This document shows, one piece after another, positions 41,435 through 52,046 of a stretch of DNA of 64,000 nt. Position 1 is the first letter of the stretch; each line of letters starts with the position of its first letter. The DNA is from Parasphingorhabdus halotolerans (lineage in GTDB: Bacteria > Pseudomonadota > Alphaproteobacteria > Sphingomonadales > Sphingomonadaceae). Both the position numbers and the translations under genes were made by a program. Under the pieces are notes generated by a model. That model was not told the DNA's origin, searched no databases, and saw nothing but the letters and a program-made list of their open reading frames with translations. The stretch lies in assembly GCF_012516475.1 (NCBI RefSeq), contig NZ_CP051217.1:1922001-1986000 (forward strand), in the 5' to 3' direction.

Positions 41435-42802
41435 ATGGAAAATCTTCGGAATAACGGCGAAAATAGCGATCTGGTTGTGGGTGCAGAGCCAGATTATGTA
41501 GCTTATGAAGACGATGTTCATAAGGACGATGCGGCTAAAGACGATAATCTTGACGCTGATGATACGCCAGATAATCCGCCGCCCGCCATCGGTCAGGACG
41601 AACGCCGGATGCATGTCCGCGCTTATAATTTCTGGGCCGGCCTGCTTGGCGAACGTCAATTTCCCAATGTTGAAGATCTCAATCCTGAAACGGACAATGA
41701 TTTTGGGCCCAATAGCGTTTTGCTTGATTTCACCGATGGTGTTGAAAATCCCGCTATTCAGTTTCTTGGCCAATCTCTTCGCGAAGAATGTGACATTGAT
41801 GATACGATAACATCCATCGAACAGGTTCCTTCCCGATCATTGCTTTCGAGAATTACCGATCACTATTTGCAGATTATCGCCAATCAGGCGCCAATTGGCT
41901 TTGAAGCAGAATTCGTCAATCAGCGTGGCATTACAATCATGTATCGCGGCATATTGCTGCCTTTCTCGACCGATGATGACAATATTGATTTTATCTACGG
42001 CGTTATCAACTGGAAAGAAGTTGCTGCCGATGCAATTTCTGTGCAGCTTGAGGATGAGATTGCCGAGGCCATGCGTTCCGCTCCTTCCAAAAAGGAAACC
42101 GGACCTGTCTGGGCAGATGGCCCGACAGCGGAAATATTTGATGAGCCAAAAGAATCTGCTGTTCTCGAGCTCACAGATACCCTGTCGGTCCAGCCCGATG
42201 AAGATGCCTCACTTGCCGACTGGCTTTCTGCCGCACGCAATAGCGCCGATAACGCTGCACAATGTGAACAACGCAGCCGCACGGCGCTCTACGAAGCCAT
42301 TGGGCAGGCCTATGATTTCTACTTGATGACCAATAGTTATCCGGAAGACTATCAGACACTCCTTGAAGATTCTGGCTTAAAGGCCCAGGAACGCGCACCG
42401 ATGACGCCAATCGTCAAACTCGTATTTGGTGTCAATTACGACAAAACACGGCTGACAGAATATGCCTCCGCACTGCGCTATGCAAGCGTGCATAACATTG
42501 GAAAAGGTGATTTTGCTGCTTATTTGGCGCAACATGACGGCGGCTTGAAAGCAGTTGTCAATTCAGAGCGTGGTTCACGAAATCCGGCTTGCACAGCTCC
42601 TGCACAAACCTCTCAGCACGAAGACGTGCTCGACCGATTGCGTGCCGCGCCATCCCGTCAACTTCATGATATTGATGCGGGCGAAGCGGAATTCGTCGTG
42701 CTGGTTGCGCGCAAGAACAATGAAGGCAATCTCTCCATAATCGGACCCGTGCTGGGCGACCAAAAACTGACTAATCGCGTTCTGCAAAAAACCAGCCTTT
42801 AG
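41435..42802 (+). CDS. PAS-like domain protein, Sphingomonadales type
   Basis: 455-residue soluble protein. The N-terminus is acidic and disordered (AYEDDVHKDDAAKDD, residues about 20-50). A PAS_5-like domain (about 60-210) follows: RAYNFWAGLLGERQFPNVED, DFTDGVENPAIQFLGQSLREE, PSRSLLSRITDHYLQIIA and GITIMYRGILLPFS, the pattern used by alphaproteobacterial PAS proteins with no kinase. A linker and a helical C-terminal region (SADNAAQCEQRSRTALYEAI, VLDRLRAAPSRQLHDIDAGE) have no domain I know. Start ATG 41435 has a weak GGGACCGGG; a TTG 12 bases upstream is possible. It precedes the NAD-GDH gene and has a CtrA-box-like site upstream. Function unknown; a cell-cycle or stress sensor is a guess. 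Confidence 0.7.
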   Translation: MENLRNNGENSDLVVGAEPDYVAYEDDVHKDDAAKDDNLDADDTPDNPPPAIGQDERRMHVRAYNFWAGLLGERQFPNVEDLNPETDNDFGPNSVLLDFTDGVENPAIQFLGQSLREECDIDDTITSIEQVPSRSLLSRITDHYLQIIANQAPIGFEAEFVNQRGITIMYRGILLPFSTDDDNIDFIYGVINWKEVAADAISVQLEDEIAEAMRSAPSKKETGPVWADGPTAEIFDEPKESAVLELTDTLSVQPDEDASLADWLSAARNSADNAAQCEQRSRTALYEAIGQAYDFYLMTNSYPEDYQTLLEDSGLKAQERAPMTPIVKLVFGVNYDKTRLTEYASALRYASVHNIGKGDFAAYLAQHDGGLKAVVNSERGSRNPACTAPAQTSQHEDVLDRLRAAPSRQLHDIDAGEAEFVVLVARKNNEGNLSIIGPVLGDQKLTNRVLQKTSL

Positions 42803-42971
42803 GCAGGATGACATCTGGTTGCCAATGTAACCAATTTGTCACGGCTGGTCGTAAATCCGGTATTCCTATCCCAAATGGATGCGGAAGCCACTTGAGCAAT
42901 GCTACATAAAAGGCCATAGTTTTCCCGATGGCGGATTTCTTGTCATCTCCAATAATCCATTTTGGGGGATT

Positions 42972-45900
42972 ATGACTGCTAGCCGGAAAAAACGTTCCGC
43001 ACGATCCGACGCCACGCCATCTAAAAATACTATGGCAGACAAATTAACGTCTGAACTGGCTTCTGCTTTTCTGGAAAGCGCCTTACCGGGAGAGAATATC
43101 GGTTTTGATACCGAGGCCCGCGCCAAAGCGGTGGAATTCGCTTTGCGGTGCGCAGAAGTTCGTAAAACTGCTGAACCAAATCTTTTGATGGAAAGCGTCA
43201 GCGACGCAGATGGTAATCGCTATCTCAGACTTGCCATTGTCAATGACGATATGCCGTTTCTAGTCGACTCCGTGTGCGCTACTATTGCCGGATTTAACCT
43301 GAATATTGAACGACTTATTCATCCTGTCGTCGCGATAAAGCGCGATGATGCTGGCGAACTTCGCGACCTCAGTGCCGAAACGACGAGCGGAGAAAAACTG
43401 GAATCGTTTATCTACATCGAGCTTGAACGCACGGATGCAAAAACCAGGCGGAAACTGGAAAGAAAATTGCGCTCCAATCTCAATGACGTAGCGGCCGCGG
43501 TAACAGACTGGTTGAAAATTCAGATCGCGCTGGGCGAAGATGCTGACAATCTCCCTGACAACGAAGGTACCGCACTGATCCGCTGGTTCCTCGACCGCAA
43601 TTTCACATTGCTCGCGCATGAAAAAATAGATCGTAATGGCGCACGCACAGATCAACTGGGTGTTGCCCGCAATCGTGAAATGCCCGCGTTATCTTCCGAA
43701 AGTTTAAAGCGAGCCTTTACCTGGTTCGACGAGGGCGGGCATGCACCGCTGATCATAAAATCAAACCGGACGGCGACTGTTCATCGTCACGTACTCAAGG
43801 ATTTGATAATAATTCCGATCCGGGAAGCGGGCAAACTCTCCGGACTATCAATTACATCAGGCTTGTGGACGAGCGCGGCTCTGGCGGCACCGCCTGCCAA
43901 AGTCCCGGTACTCAGGTCACAAATGGCTCAGCTTTTCGACAAGTTCGAATTTGCGAGTGCCGGACATGCCGGCAAATCTCTAGCCCATGCTCTCACGTCG
44001 TTGCCGCATGATTTGCTTATCTCCTTCAAGCAGGAGGACTTGGAACGGCTAGCACTTATTTCGATGTCACTTCTGGATCGACCAAGGCCAAAATTGCACA
44101 GCGTAATTTCTCCGCTCGCTCGGCATTTATTTGCATTTGTCTGGCTTCCGCGCGAACAACTATCCACTGAGCGCCGCCAGAATATCGAAAAAATGTTGAT
44201 TGGTGCTACGAACGCCAAAATATTGAGTTGGTCGAATACGCTCGATGAAGGCGGCATTTCGTCGCTGCGATACACCCTCGATATGAGCCAGGATGGCAAG
44301 TTTCCTGATCCCGATGTACTTGATAAAAAGCTTGAAAATATGGTCCGCGGCTGGCGACCCGAAGTGGAGAGCTATTTGCGTGAGGCGGGTCAGGAAAACC
44401 GTGCTGCAGCATTGGCACAGAGATACGCTGATTGTTTTCCAGGTACCTATCAATCAACCTACGGCGCCCAGGAAGCTGCCAGTGACATTTTGCACCTGTT
44501 CAGTCTTGAACGTGGCGGCGAAAAATCGACGCGCCTTTACCGGCTGGATCGCGACGAAGAGCATTTTCTGCGTCTCAAAATTTATCATTTGGGCGGAGCA
44601 CTTCCGCTTTCGGATGCCGTTCCGACACTGGAAAATTTCGGTTTTTCGGTATTTCAGGAGATCCCAACGCCGCTTGATGAAGGGCGCTTGGGATATATTC
44701 ATGACTTCCAGCTCGAGCTGCGTAACCCCGATCAGCGCGATTCCCTGATCGCACGCGCTACTGAAATTCAGGATGCAATAACCAATGTTCTCGAAGGACT
44801 GTCTGAAAATGACAGGTTCAACCAGCTAATTACGACTGCGGGCATTGATGCGCGATCAACGGTTTGGTTCAGAGCCTGGTTCCGCTATCTCCGCCAGACA
44901 GGGCTCAGCTATGGCCTGATCACGGTAGTAGAAGCTTTAGCCGAGGCCCGCGATGTAACCCAGGCTATGATCACGCTGTTTCGGGTTTCGCATGATCCCG
45001 CATTTACGGAAGATCGCGCTCTTGCAGCGGCCGAAGCGGTGAAGGCAATGGATGCCGCGCTGGTCCACGTCCACAGCATTGATGATGACCGCATTTTAAG
45101 ACTTATAAGGGCGGTCATTGACTCTATTTTGCGAACCAATGCTTTTGCCAATAAACTGGGTGAAGCGTTGGCTTTCAAGATCGAGAGTGCAAAAATTCCG
45201 GAGCTGCCCGCACCTCTGCCGTGGCGTGAAATTTTTGTGTATAGTCCGCGAGTAGAGGGCATCCACCTCCGTGCCGGCCCGGTCGCTCGCGGCGGCCTGC
45301 GCTGGTCAGACCGGCGTGATGATTTCAGGACAGAAGTACTGGGCCTGATGAAGGCACAACGCGTGAAAAATGCCGTCATTGTTCCCACTGGTGCCAAGGG
45401 CGGCTTTTTTGCAAAGCAATTGCCATCCGGAGATGACCGGGACGCTTTTCTTGCTGAAGGCGTCGCTGCCTATAAAATTTTCATAAGGGCTTTGCTTTCC
45501 ATAACCGACAACATCGTAGACGGATCAGTAGTCCCGCCTGAGAACATCGTGCGGCACGATGAAGATGATCCCTATTTTGTAGTTGCTGCTGACAAAGGCA
45601 CGGCCAGTTTTTCTGATATTGCCAATCAGATTGCGATTGATCAGGGCTTCTGGCTGGGAGATGCTTTTGCCAGTGGCGGCAGCAACGGCTATGATCACAA
45701 AGTCATGGGTATCACAGCGCGCGGTGCTTGGATGTCCGTCCAGCGCCATTTTGCCGAAATGGGCGTTGATGTCCAAAAGGACCCTTTTTCAGTTGTTGGT
45801 GTCGGTGACATGTCAGGCGACGTCTTTGGCAATGGCATGCTTTTGTCAAAATCAATCCGGTTAGTTGCAGCATTTGATCATCGACACATTTTTATCGATC

Positions 45901-47666
45901 CTGATCCCGATGCGAAGAAGAGTTGGGCAGAGCGGAAACGTCTTTTTGAACTACCACGTTCCAGCTGGGACGATTATGACAAGGGCCTGATCTCAAAAGG
46001 TGGTGGCGTATTTTCCCGGCAATCGAAAACCATTGCAATATCCAAAGAAATAGCGGCGCTGCTGGGGTTACCGGACAGTTCTCCCGTGACTCCATCGCAG
46101 TTGATGACGGCCATCCTCGCTAAAGACGCTGACCTTTTGTGGTTTGGTGGAATCGGCACTTACGTCAAGGCGGCACTGGAAAATCACATTGAAGTCGGTG
46201 ATCCTGCCAATGACAAAATCCGGCTAAATGCGAGCCAGTTACGCGCAAAGGTTGTCGGTGAAGGCGCTAATCTTGGCATCACCCAGGCTGCAAGAATCGA
46301 ATTTTCCGCGCACGGTGGGAGAATAAATACTGACTTCATAGACAATAGTGCCGGCGTGGACTGCTCGGATAATGAAGTGAATATCAAAATTGCTCTAAAT
46401 GCGGCTATGGCCAACGGCAAGATAGCGCCGCCAGCGCGAAATGAACTGCTAAAAGAGATGACGGAAGATGTCAGCGCGCTTGTTCTAGAAGACAATCGTT
46501 TGCAGGCATTGAGTCTGTCAATTGCGGAAATGGGCGGCCCGAAAACGCTGCCGTCCTATGTTCGCCTGATCGAACAGTTTGAAGAGCGGGGCCAGTTGAA
46601 CCGGATCGTTGAGGGGCTGGCAAGCAACGAAGACTTTATGCGGCGTGCAGAAGAGCAACGCGGATTATATCGTCCTGAACTGGCCGTCCTGATTTCTACT
46701 GCCAAACTTGCGCTCCAGCATGCGATTGAGCAGAGCAATCTTTCAGAAGACCGGAGTCTGGATAATGAATTGCTCAACGCCTTTCCAAAGGCGATGCAGA
46801 GCAAGCACAAAGATGCGATATTGAATCACCAGCTCCGCAAGGAAATCATCGCAACCAAGCTGGCCAACCGGATGATCAACCGGATGGGGCTAATTGACCC
46901 ATTTGAGCTCGCTGATGAAGAAGGCTGCTCGCTGGGTGAGGTTGCAATCGCCTTTGTTATGGCCGAGCGTATATTTCATGCCGACGCATTATGGGCCAGC
47001 TTGGATCGGGCAGAAATAAGCGAGGAAATCCGCCTGCTGCTATTTGATCGGCTAGCCTATGTGCTGCGCTCTCATATGGCAGATTTGATGCGAATTGGAG
47101 TTGTCGATGGTCAGATCGATGCTACCGTCAAGATGCTCTCTCCCGGCGTTCGCGCGCTCAATGATAAGGTTGATTCTCTCATCACCGCGGAAGGGCAATT
47201 ACAGGCTGCAAAACAAACCAAAAGACTCGTTGAAGCGGGTGCAACACCCGAGATTGCTCAGAAAATTGCCAATCTCTATAAAAATGATGGGGCTGCGGGG
47301 ATATCACATCTTGCCCAGCATCGCGAGATTGATGCCATAGACGTCGCCGCTGCTTTCACTAAATTGGGTAGCTTGCTTGGACTGGACTGGGCACAGATGA
47401 CAGCCACCCGCATTAATCCTTCGGATCCTTGGGACCGTTTGCTCGTAGCCGGTTTAGCACGCGACTTTCAGCAGATGCGCCTTGATTTTCTGCGTCGTGC
47501 GCGCAGCAAGGATATGGATCAATTTGTCGAAAACTGGGTTGAAAAAAACATGAGCCGGGTGGCACAATTCCGCAAGATTATTGACCGTGCACAGCAATCG
47601 CCGCGACCATCAATCGCAATGCTCGCACAAATCGCAGGACAAGCGCGCATCATTTTATCGCGGTGA
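42972..47666 (+). CDS. gdhZ: NAD-specific glutamate dehydrogenase, large (~180 kDa) type
   Basis: 1564 residues, oxidising glutamate to 2-oxoglutarate and ammonia with NAD. An N-terminal ACT-like region includes NDDMPFLVDSVCATIAGFNL (about 75-95). Helical domains follow, then the catalytic core from about 730: HLRAGPVARGGLRWSDRRDDF, LMKAQRVKNAVIVPTGAKGGF with catalytic Lys, VVAADKGTASFSDIANQIA and VVGEGANLGITQAARIEF. The C-terminal ~350 residues are the usual helical extension. Length matches the alphaproteobacterial enzyme. Start 42972 has GGGGGATT; a longer frame from 42879 and an internal ATG at 43032 are alternatives. Monocistronic, convergent with the DUF445 gene with one base between stops. 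Confidence 0.95.
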   Translation: MTASRKKRSARSDATPSKNTMADKLTSELASAFLESALPGENIGFDTEARAKAVEFALRCAEVRKTAEPNLLMESVSDADGNRYLRLAIVNDDMPFLVDSVCATIAGFNLNIERLIHPVVAIKRDDAGELRDLSAETTSGEKLESFIYIELERTDAKTRRKLERKLRSNLNDVAAAVTDWLKIQIALGEDADNLPDNEGTALIRWFLDRNFTLLAHEKIDRNGARTDQLGVARNREMPALSSESLKRAFTWFDEGGHAPLIIKSNRTATVHRHVLKDLIIIPIREAGKLSGLSITSGLWTSAALAAPPAKVPVLRSQMAQLFDKFEFASAGHAGKSLAHALTSLPHDLLISFKQEDLERLALISMSLLDRPRPKLHSVISPLARHLFAFVWLPREQLSTERRQNIEKMLIGATNAKILSWSNTLDEGGISSLRYTLDMSQDGKFPDPDVLDKKLENMVRGWRPEVESYLREAGQENRAAALAQRYADCFPGTYQSTYGAQEAASDILHLFSLERGGEKSTRLYRLDRDEEHFLRLKIYHLGGALPLSDAVPTLENFGFSVFQEIPTPLDEGRLGYIHDFQLELRNPDQRDSLIARATEIQDAITNVLEGLSENDRFNQLITTAGIDARSTVWFRAWFRYLRQTGLSYGLITVVEALAEARDVTQAMITLFRVSHDPAFTEDRALAAAEAVKAMDAALVHVHSIDDDRILRLIRAVIDSILRTNAFANKLGEALAFKIESAKIPELPAPLPWREIFVYSPRVEGIHLRAGPVARGGLRWSDRRDDFRTEVLGLMKAQRVKNAVIVPTGAKGGFFAKQLPSGDDRDAFLAEGVAAYKIFIRALLSITDNIVDGSVVPPENIVRHDEDDPYFVVAADKGTASFSDIANQIAIDQGFWLGDAFASGGSNGYDHKVMGITARGAWMSVQRHFAEMGVDVQKDPFSVVGVGDMSGDVFGNGMLLSKSIRLVAAFDHRHIFIDPDPDAKKSWAERKRLFELPRSSWDDYDKGLISKGGGVFSRQSKTIAISKEIAALLGLPDSSPVTPSQLMTAILAKDADLLWFGGIGTYVKAALENHIEVGDPANDKIRLNASQLRAKVVGEGANLGITQAARIEFSAHGGRINTDFIDNSAGVDCSDNEVNIKIALNAAMANGKIAPPARNELLKEMTEDVSALVLEDNRLQALSLSIAEMGGPKTLPSYVRLIEQFEERGQLNRIVEGLASNEDFMRRAEEQRGLYRPELAVLISTAKLALQHAIEQSNLSEDRSLDNELLNAFPKAMQSKHKDAILNHQLRKEIIATKLANRMINRMGLIDPFELADEEGCSLGEVAIAFVMAERIFHADALWASLDRAEISEEIRLLLFDRLAYVLRSHMADLMRIGVVDGQIDATVKMLSPGVRALNDKVDSLITAEGQLQAAKQTKRLVEAGATPEIAQKIANLYKNDGAAGISHLAQHREIDAIDVAAAFTKLGSLLGLDWAQMTATRINPSDPWDRLLVAGLARDFQQMRLDFLRRARSKDMDQFVENWVEKNMSRVAQFRKIIDRAQQSPRPSIAMLAQIAGQARIILSR

Positions 47667-47667
47667 A

Positions 47668-48951
47668 TTAGATCCAGATATCGAGCGTGTGTAGCGTCAC
47701 CCCAACCAGGCCGCCCACCAGGGTACCATTAACGCGAATATATTGCAGATCTCGTCCGACAGCATTTTCGATCCGGTCCGTAATGGTCTGCGGGTCCCAA
47801 CCGTGGATGGTCTCGGAAACCAGTTTTACGATATTGTCACCGTAACTGGCGACAACGCCCACGACAGCACGGCGAGCGAATCGGTTGAGCTGGCGGTTCA
47901 ATATTTCATCTTGCTGTAAACTGTTGCCCAGTTGAATCATGGCGTCGCCCAATTGGCCAGTCAAGGCGGCGTCCGGATTGCGCGTTGCAGATAAAAGGGC
48001 TTCACGGCCGTGTTCCCACATTCCGTCAATCCAGTTGGCGATTGCCGGGTTTTCGATCATCTCGAGCTTCCACTCATCGACGCGTTTTCGCAATTCTGGA
48101 TCGTGCTTGAGTTCCTGTGAAAGCCGAACCAGACTCTCTTCTGTTTTGGCACGGATGGGGTGATCGGGATCGGCGGCCATATCAGCCATGAGTTTATACA
48201 TGCCGTCAACGACTTCGTTGGACAGCCTGTCATCCAGCCCGGTCCAACGCATGACCGTATTTGCCCGGTCATGAACCATCGTGCGAATGATATGCTCATT
48301 TGCATCCAATGTTCTGTAGGCCCATTTTATGGTGGAATCGATCAACGGCCCGTGACGATTTTCTGCCATTATCACGTCAAGAATTTGTCCAAGCGGAGTC
48401 GCGAGGTCGAGCTGTTTGGCTTGCTTCTTTACCGCTCCTTTGAACATTTTTCCCAGCCGGTCTTTGTCCAGAGATGCGATCACATCGCTCAACAGTCGCG
48501 ATGCACCCATTTTCATCCGGTCTTGGCCGCCGCTTGGAGATTTCAAAAAACGACCGGCACCGCCAGCCATATCAACTCCGTGCATGCGCCGGGCGACGAT
48601 TTTGGAGACTAGGAAATTATCCTTCAGAAAATTGGCAAGGGTATTGCCTATCCTGTCCTTGTTCCGGGGTATGATGGCGGTATGGGGAATCGGAATTCCC
48701 ATCGGGTGACGGAAAAGCGCAGTTACGGCAAACCAGTCTGCCAGCCCGCCAACCATTGCTGCTTCGGCAAACGACCGTACAAAGCCAAGCGCAGGATGAA
48801 CATATTCATAGGATTTGGAAGTGAAGTAGATCACCGCCATTACCACCAGCATACCTGTGGCGATAATCTTCATATCGCGGCCACCATTGTTGCCGTTGTC
48901 GGATCGCCTTAGGATGATTGCGCTACTTGGCTGGGACTTTAACGGCTTCAC
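47668..48951 (-). CDS. DUF445 family membrane protein
   Basis: 427 residues from GTG 48951, which overlaps the RND transporter stop (GTGA). The membrane-anchored N-terminus (ATGMLVVMAVIYFTSKSY) is followed by SFAEAAMVGGLADWFAVTALFRHPMGIPIP, the DUF445/YjiN hallmark, NTAIIPRNKDRIG-like sequence, long helical regions, and a C-terminal membrane segment (VNGTLVGGLVGVTLHTL). An ATG at 48873 would give a shorter, family-typical N-terminus. Members are of unknown function; coupling to the RND operon may be only positional. Confidence 0.85.
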   Translation of the reverse strand: MKPLKSQPSSAIILRRSDNGNNGGRDMKIIATGMLVVMAVIYFTSKSYEYVHPALGFVRSFAEAAMVGGLADWFAVTALFRHPMGIPIPHTAIIPRNKDRIGNTLANFLKDNFLVSKIVARRMHGVDMAGGAGRFLKSPSGGQDRMKMGASRLLSDVIASLDKDRLGKMFKGAVKKQAKQLDLATPLGQILDVIMAENRHGPLIDSTIKWAYRTLDANEHIIRTMVHDRANTVMRWTGLDDRLSNEVVDGMYKLMADMAADPDHPIRAKTEESLVRLSQELKHDPELRKRVDEWKLEMIENPAIANWIDGMWEHGREALLSATRNPDAALTGQLGDAMIQLGNSLQQDEILNRQLNRFARRAVVGVVASYGDNIVKLVSETIHGWDPQTITDRIENAVGRDLQYIRVNGTLVGGLVGVTLHTLDIWI

Positions 48952-51900
48952 TCGGCGGGCTGAACCTCCGTTTTTGGGCCCGCCTCAACATCTTTACCGG
49001 TGCCGCTCAACAAGTATTTGCTGAAAAACCCACCCACTTTCTTTTCAATATCATCGGCAAGACTAAAGCCCGCTGGGACCAGTGCAAGGGTGAGGATAGT
49101 TGAAAGTATAAGACCGCCGATTACAACAATGCCCATAGGCGCACGAAACGCGCCTTCTGCGGATACGGCTGCCGCAGTAGGTATCATGCCCGCAGCCATC
49201 GCGACCGTCGTCATTACAATGGGCTGAGCCCTTTTGCGACCGGCGTCCACCAATGCTTCATATTTCGGAACACCTTTTTCCATTTCTTCAAGCGCGAAAT
49301 CAATCAGCAGGATCGAGTTTTTGCCGACAATGCCCAGAAGCATCAGCGACCCAATGAGAACTGGCATCGACAGCGGTTGACCCAAAATCCATAGTAATAT
49401 CAACCCGCCCAGCGGTGCAATGGTTAGCGAAGCCATATTGACGAGCGGTGCCATGAAGCGCCGGTAGAGCAAGACGAGAACTGCGAAAACCAACAGCAGC
49501 GCCGAGATCACAGCAATGGGGAGATTTCTCCCCAATTCCTCACTGATTTCATCAGCACCGACGGGCGCATTCGAAACCCCCGCCGGCAATTCGGACAATA
49601 TGGTTTTATCCTGAATTGCCTTGTCAGCATCACCCTTGACCACGCCCTGTGCAAGGTCGGCACCAATTAACACGCGTCGCGACTGGTTGTAACGACGGAT
49701 CGTCGATGGGCCTGAGCCAAAACTAATTTCCGCGACCCGGCTTAGCGGAACCGAACCCCCGCGCAACGTCTGGACAGGAAGATTCTCAATCATCGACAAA
49801 TCACGACGCGATTCTTCGGGCAACATTACGCGAATTGGGATCTGGCGATTCGACAGTGAAAATTTTGCGCTATTCTGATCGATCTCCCCGAGTGTGGCGA
49901 TGCGGATTGTCTGGCTTAGCGCCACTGTTGTCACACCAAGCTGTGCTGCCAAATCGAGGCGCGGCTTTATTTGGATTTCCGGTCGACGAATATCGGCGCT
50001 GATACGCGGCGCGACGACTTCCGGTATTGTCTTCATCTGTTCAACCAAAGTAGCTGCCGTACGATCTAGCAGTTCAGGATCGGAACCGGAAAGCATGACC
50101 GAGATGGCACGGCCCGTCCCGCCACCACCTGGGGTCGTAAAGTCACGGAACGACACCTGCGCGTCAGGGATTTCCTTGAACAGCTGCGCAACATCGCGTT
50201 CAAACTCCTGGCTGGTGCGTTCGCGCTCCTTGCGCAACCCCATGAAAATTGTGACATCGCCTTCCCGAATATTCTGAAGCGCGATATCTACTTCCGGTTG
50301 TTCATCCAATATGTCTGCAACGCGCGCCGCTACCTCTTCCGTGCGCTGCAAAGTCGTGCCCGGGACCATGTCAATTTGACCTATTGAGAAGTCGACGTTG
50401 GAATTAGGGAAAAGTTGTGCCGGAAGGATGAAAAACATCCCTATCATGGCGACGAAGGCACCGACTCCAACCATCACCATTTTCCACCGATTAATCAGGG
50501 ACCATTCTAGCAGTTGGACATAGCGGTCCATCATCGGACCCGTTGCATGATCCGCTTCGCCTTTTGCTTTCATGAAATAGGCCGCAATCATCGGCGATAT
50601 CATCCGCGCAACCGCCAGACTCATCAGTACTGTAACTACAACAGTAAGTCCGAAATTTTGAAAAAACTGGCCGGAAATGCCGGGCATCAGACCGACCGGC
50701 AGGAATACGGCGACAATCGAAAAAGTTGTCGCAACAACAGCCAGACCAATTTCGTCAGCAGCATCAATCGAGGCCTGATAGGCGGATTTACCCATTCGCA
50801 TGTGCCGGACGATATTCTCAATCTCGACAATGGCATCGTCAACAAGCACACCGGCAACCAGACCGAGTGCAAGGAGACTCATTTGGTTGAGCGAAAAGCC
50901 CAGCAGATCCATGAACCAGAAAGACGGAATTGCCGAGAGCGGAATGGCGATTGCGGCAATGAACGTAGCACGCCAGTCGCGCAGGAATAAAAACACCACG
51001 ACGACCGCGAGCAACGCACCTTCAATCATCGCCGCGATTGAGCTGGTATACTGGTTTTTGGTAAAATCGATCGTTGAAAAAGTACGCTTGAATTTAATAC
51101 CCGGATTTTCTTTTTCGATAGCTTCGATTTCCGCGATTGCACCGTCATAGACGCTTACATCTGAACCGCTCTTGGCGCGTTGAAAACCAAAAGTCACAAC
51201 CTGTTTACCGCTGATCTTGTTGATTGATCGCTGTTCACCATAGCCATCGGAAACCGTGGCAACATCCTTCAACTGAACCGTCCGTCCGTCTCCCAGCGAA
51301 ATCTGCGTTTGGCTCAGTTCATAGGCGGTATCAGCATTTCCAAGCACGCGCACAGATTGCCGTGAACCGCCGATTTCGGCCTGCCCGCCGCCAGCATCAA
51401 TATTGATTTGACGAAGCGCGCCGTTGATTTGACCGACCGTCACGCCAAGGGCTTGCATCCGCTGCGGATCAACGACAACACGAATTTCTCGATCAACCCC
51501 GCCGCCGCGAAATACTGTTGCCATGCCCTCAACGCTGAGTAGGCGCTTGGTGACCGTATCATCTACAAACCAGCTCAATTGTTCCAGCGTCATATCGGTC
51601 GCGCTGACCGAGAAATAGGCAAGGGCATTGCCGAAAGCATCGACCCGGGTAATGCGTGGTTCCAATATGCCTTCGGGCAGATCACCGCGAATCGTGTCTA
51701 TCGCATTTTTGACATCATTCACCGCCTGATCAGCGTCTTTGCCGATTTCGAATTCGACAAATGTACGGTTTGATCCTTCCTGCGCAGTTGAGCTGATGTT
51801 TGCAACACCATCAAGCGACTGCAGCGCGGAATCAACAAGTTGGGTAATCTGCGATTCGATTTCCGATGGGGCCGCCCCTGGCAGTGTTATATTTATTGTC

Positions 51901-52043
51901 GCGGCTGGAAAATCGATATCGGGATTGTCGTTAACCTCCATCCGGGCGAAACTCACCATGCCGGCGAGCAACAAGCCCAGAAAGAATACCAGTGGAACGA
52001 CAGGGTTTCGGATCGACCACGCGGATATGTTGCGGAAATTCAT
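48948..52043 (-). CDS. RND efflux transporter permease (HAE1/AcrB family)
   Basis: 1031-residue inner-membrane pump using proton motive force. Twelve membrane segments frame two large periplasmic loops. Landmarks: [20 protein letters not shown] at TM1, [41 protein letters not shown] with the proton-relay Asp pair in TM4 (about residue 405) and [20 protein letters not shown] in TM10-11. The adaptor gene ends 3 bases upstream and DUF445 overlaps downstream. No outer-membrane factor gene is adjacent, so it probably uses one encoded elsewhere. Exports drugs, bile-acid-like compounds or solvents; the substrate is unknown. Confidence 0.93.
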   Translation of the reverse strand: MNFRNISAWSIRNPVVPLVFFLGLLLAGMVSFARMEVNDNPDIDFPAATINITLPGAAPSEIESQITQLVDSALQSLDGVANISSTAQEGSNRTFVEFEIGKDADQAVNDVKNAIDTIRGDLPEGILEPRITRVDAFGNALAYFSVSATDMTLEQLSWFVDDTVTKRLLSVEGMATVFRGGGVDREIRVVVDPQRMQALGVTVGQINGALRQINIDAGGGQAEIGGSRQSVRVLGNADTAYELSQTQISLGDGRTVQLKDVATVSDGYGEQRSINKISGKQVVTFGFQRAKSGSDVSVYDGAIAEIEAIEKENPGIKFKRTFSTIDFTKNQYTSSIAAMIEGALLAVVVVFLFLRDWRATFIAAIAIPLSAIPSFWFMDLLGFSLNQMSLLALGLVAGVLVDDAIVEIENIVRHMRMGKSAYQASIDAADEIGLAVVATTFSIVAVFLPVGLMPGISGQFFQNFGLTVVVTVLMSLAVARMISPMIAAYFMKAKGEADHATGPMMDRYVQLLEWSLINRWKMVMVGVGAFVAMIGMFFILPAQLFPNSNVDFSIGQIDMVPGTTLQRTEEVAARVADILDEQPEVDIALQNIREGDVTIFMGLRKERERTSQEFERDVAQLFKEIPDAQVSFRDFTTPGGGGTGRAISVMLSGSDPELLDRTAATLVEQMKTIPEVVAPRISADIRRPEIQIKPRLDLAAQLGVTTVALSQTIRIATLGEIDQNSAKFSLSNRQIPIRVMLPEESRRDLSMIENLPVQTLRGGSVPLSRVAEISFGSGPSTIRRYNQSRRVLIGADLAQGVVKGDADKAIQDKTILSELPAGVSNAPVGADEISEELGRNLPIAVISALLLVFAVLVLLYRRFMAPLVNMASLTIAPLGGLILLWILGQPLSMPVLIGSLMLLGIVGKNSILLIDFALEEMEKGVPKYEALVDAGRKRAQPIVMTTVAMAAGMIPTAAAVSAEGAFRAPMGIVVIGGLILSTILTLALVPAGFSLADDIEKKVGGFFSKYLLSGTGKDVEAGPKTEVQPAE

Positions 52044-52046
52044 GCT

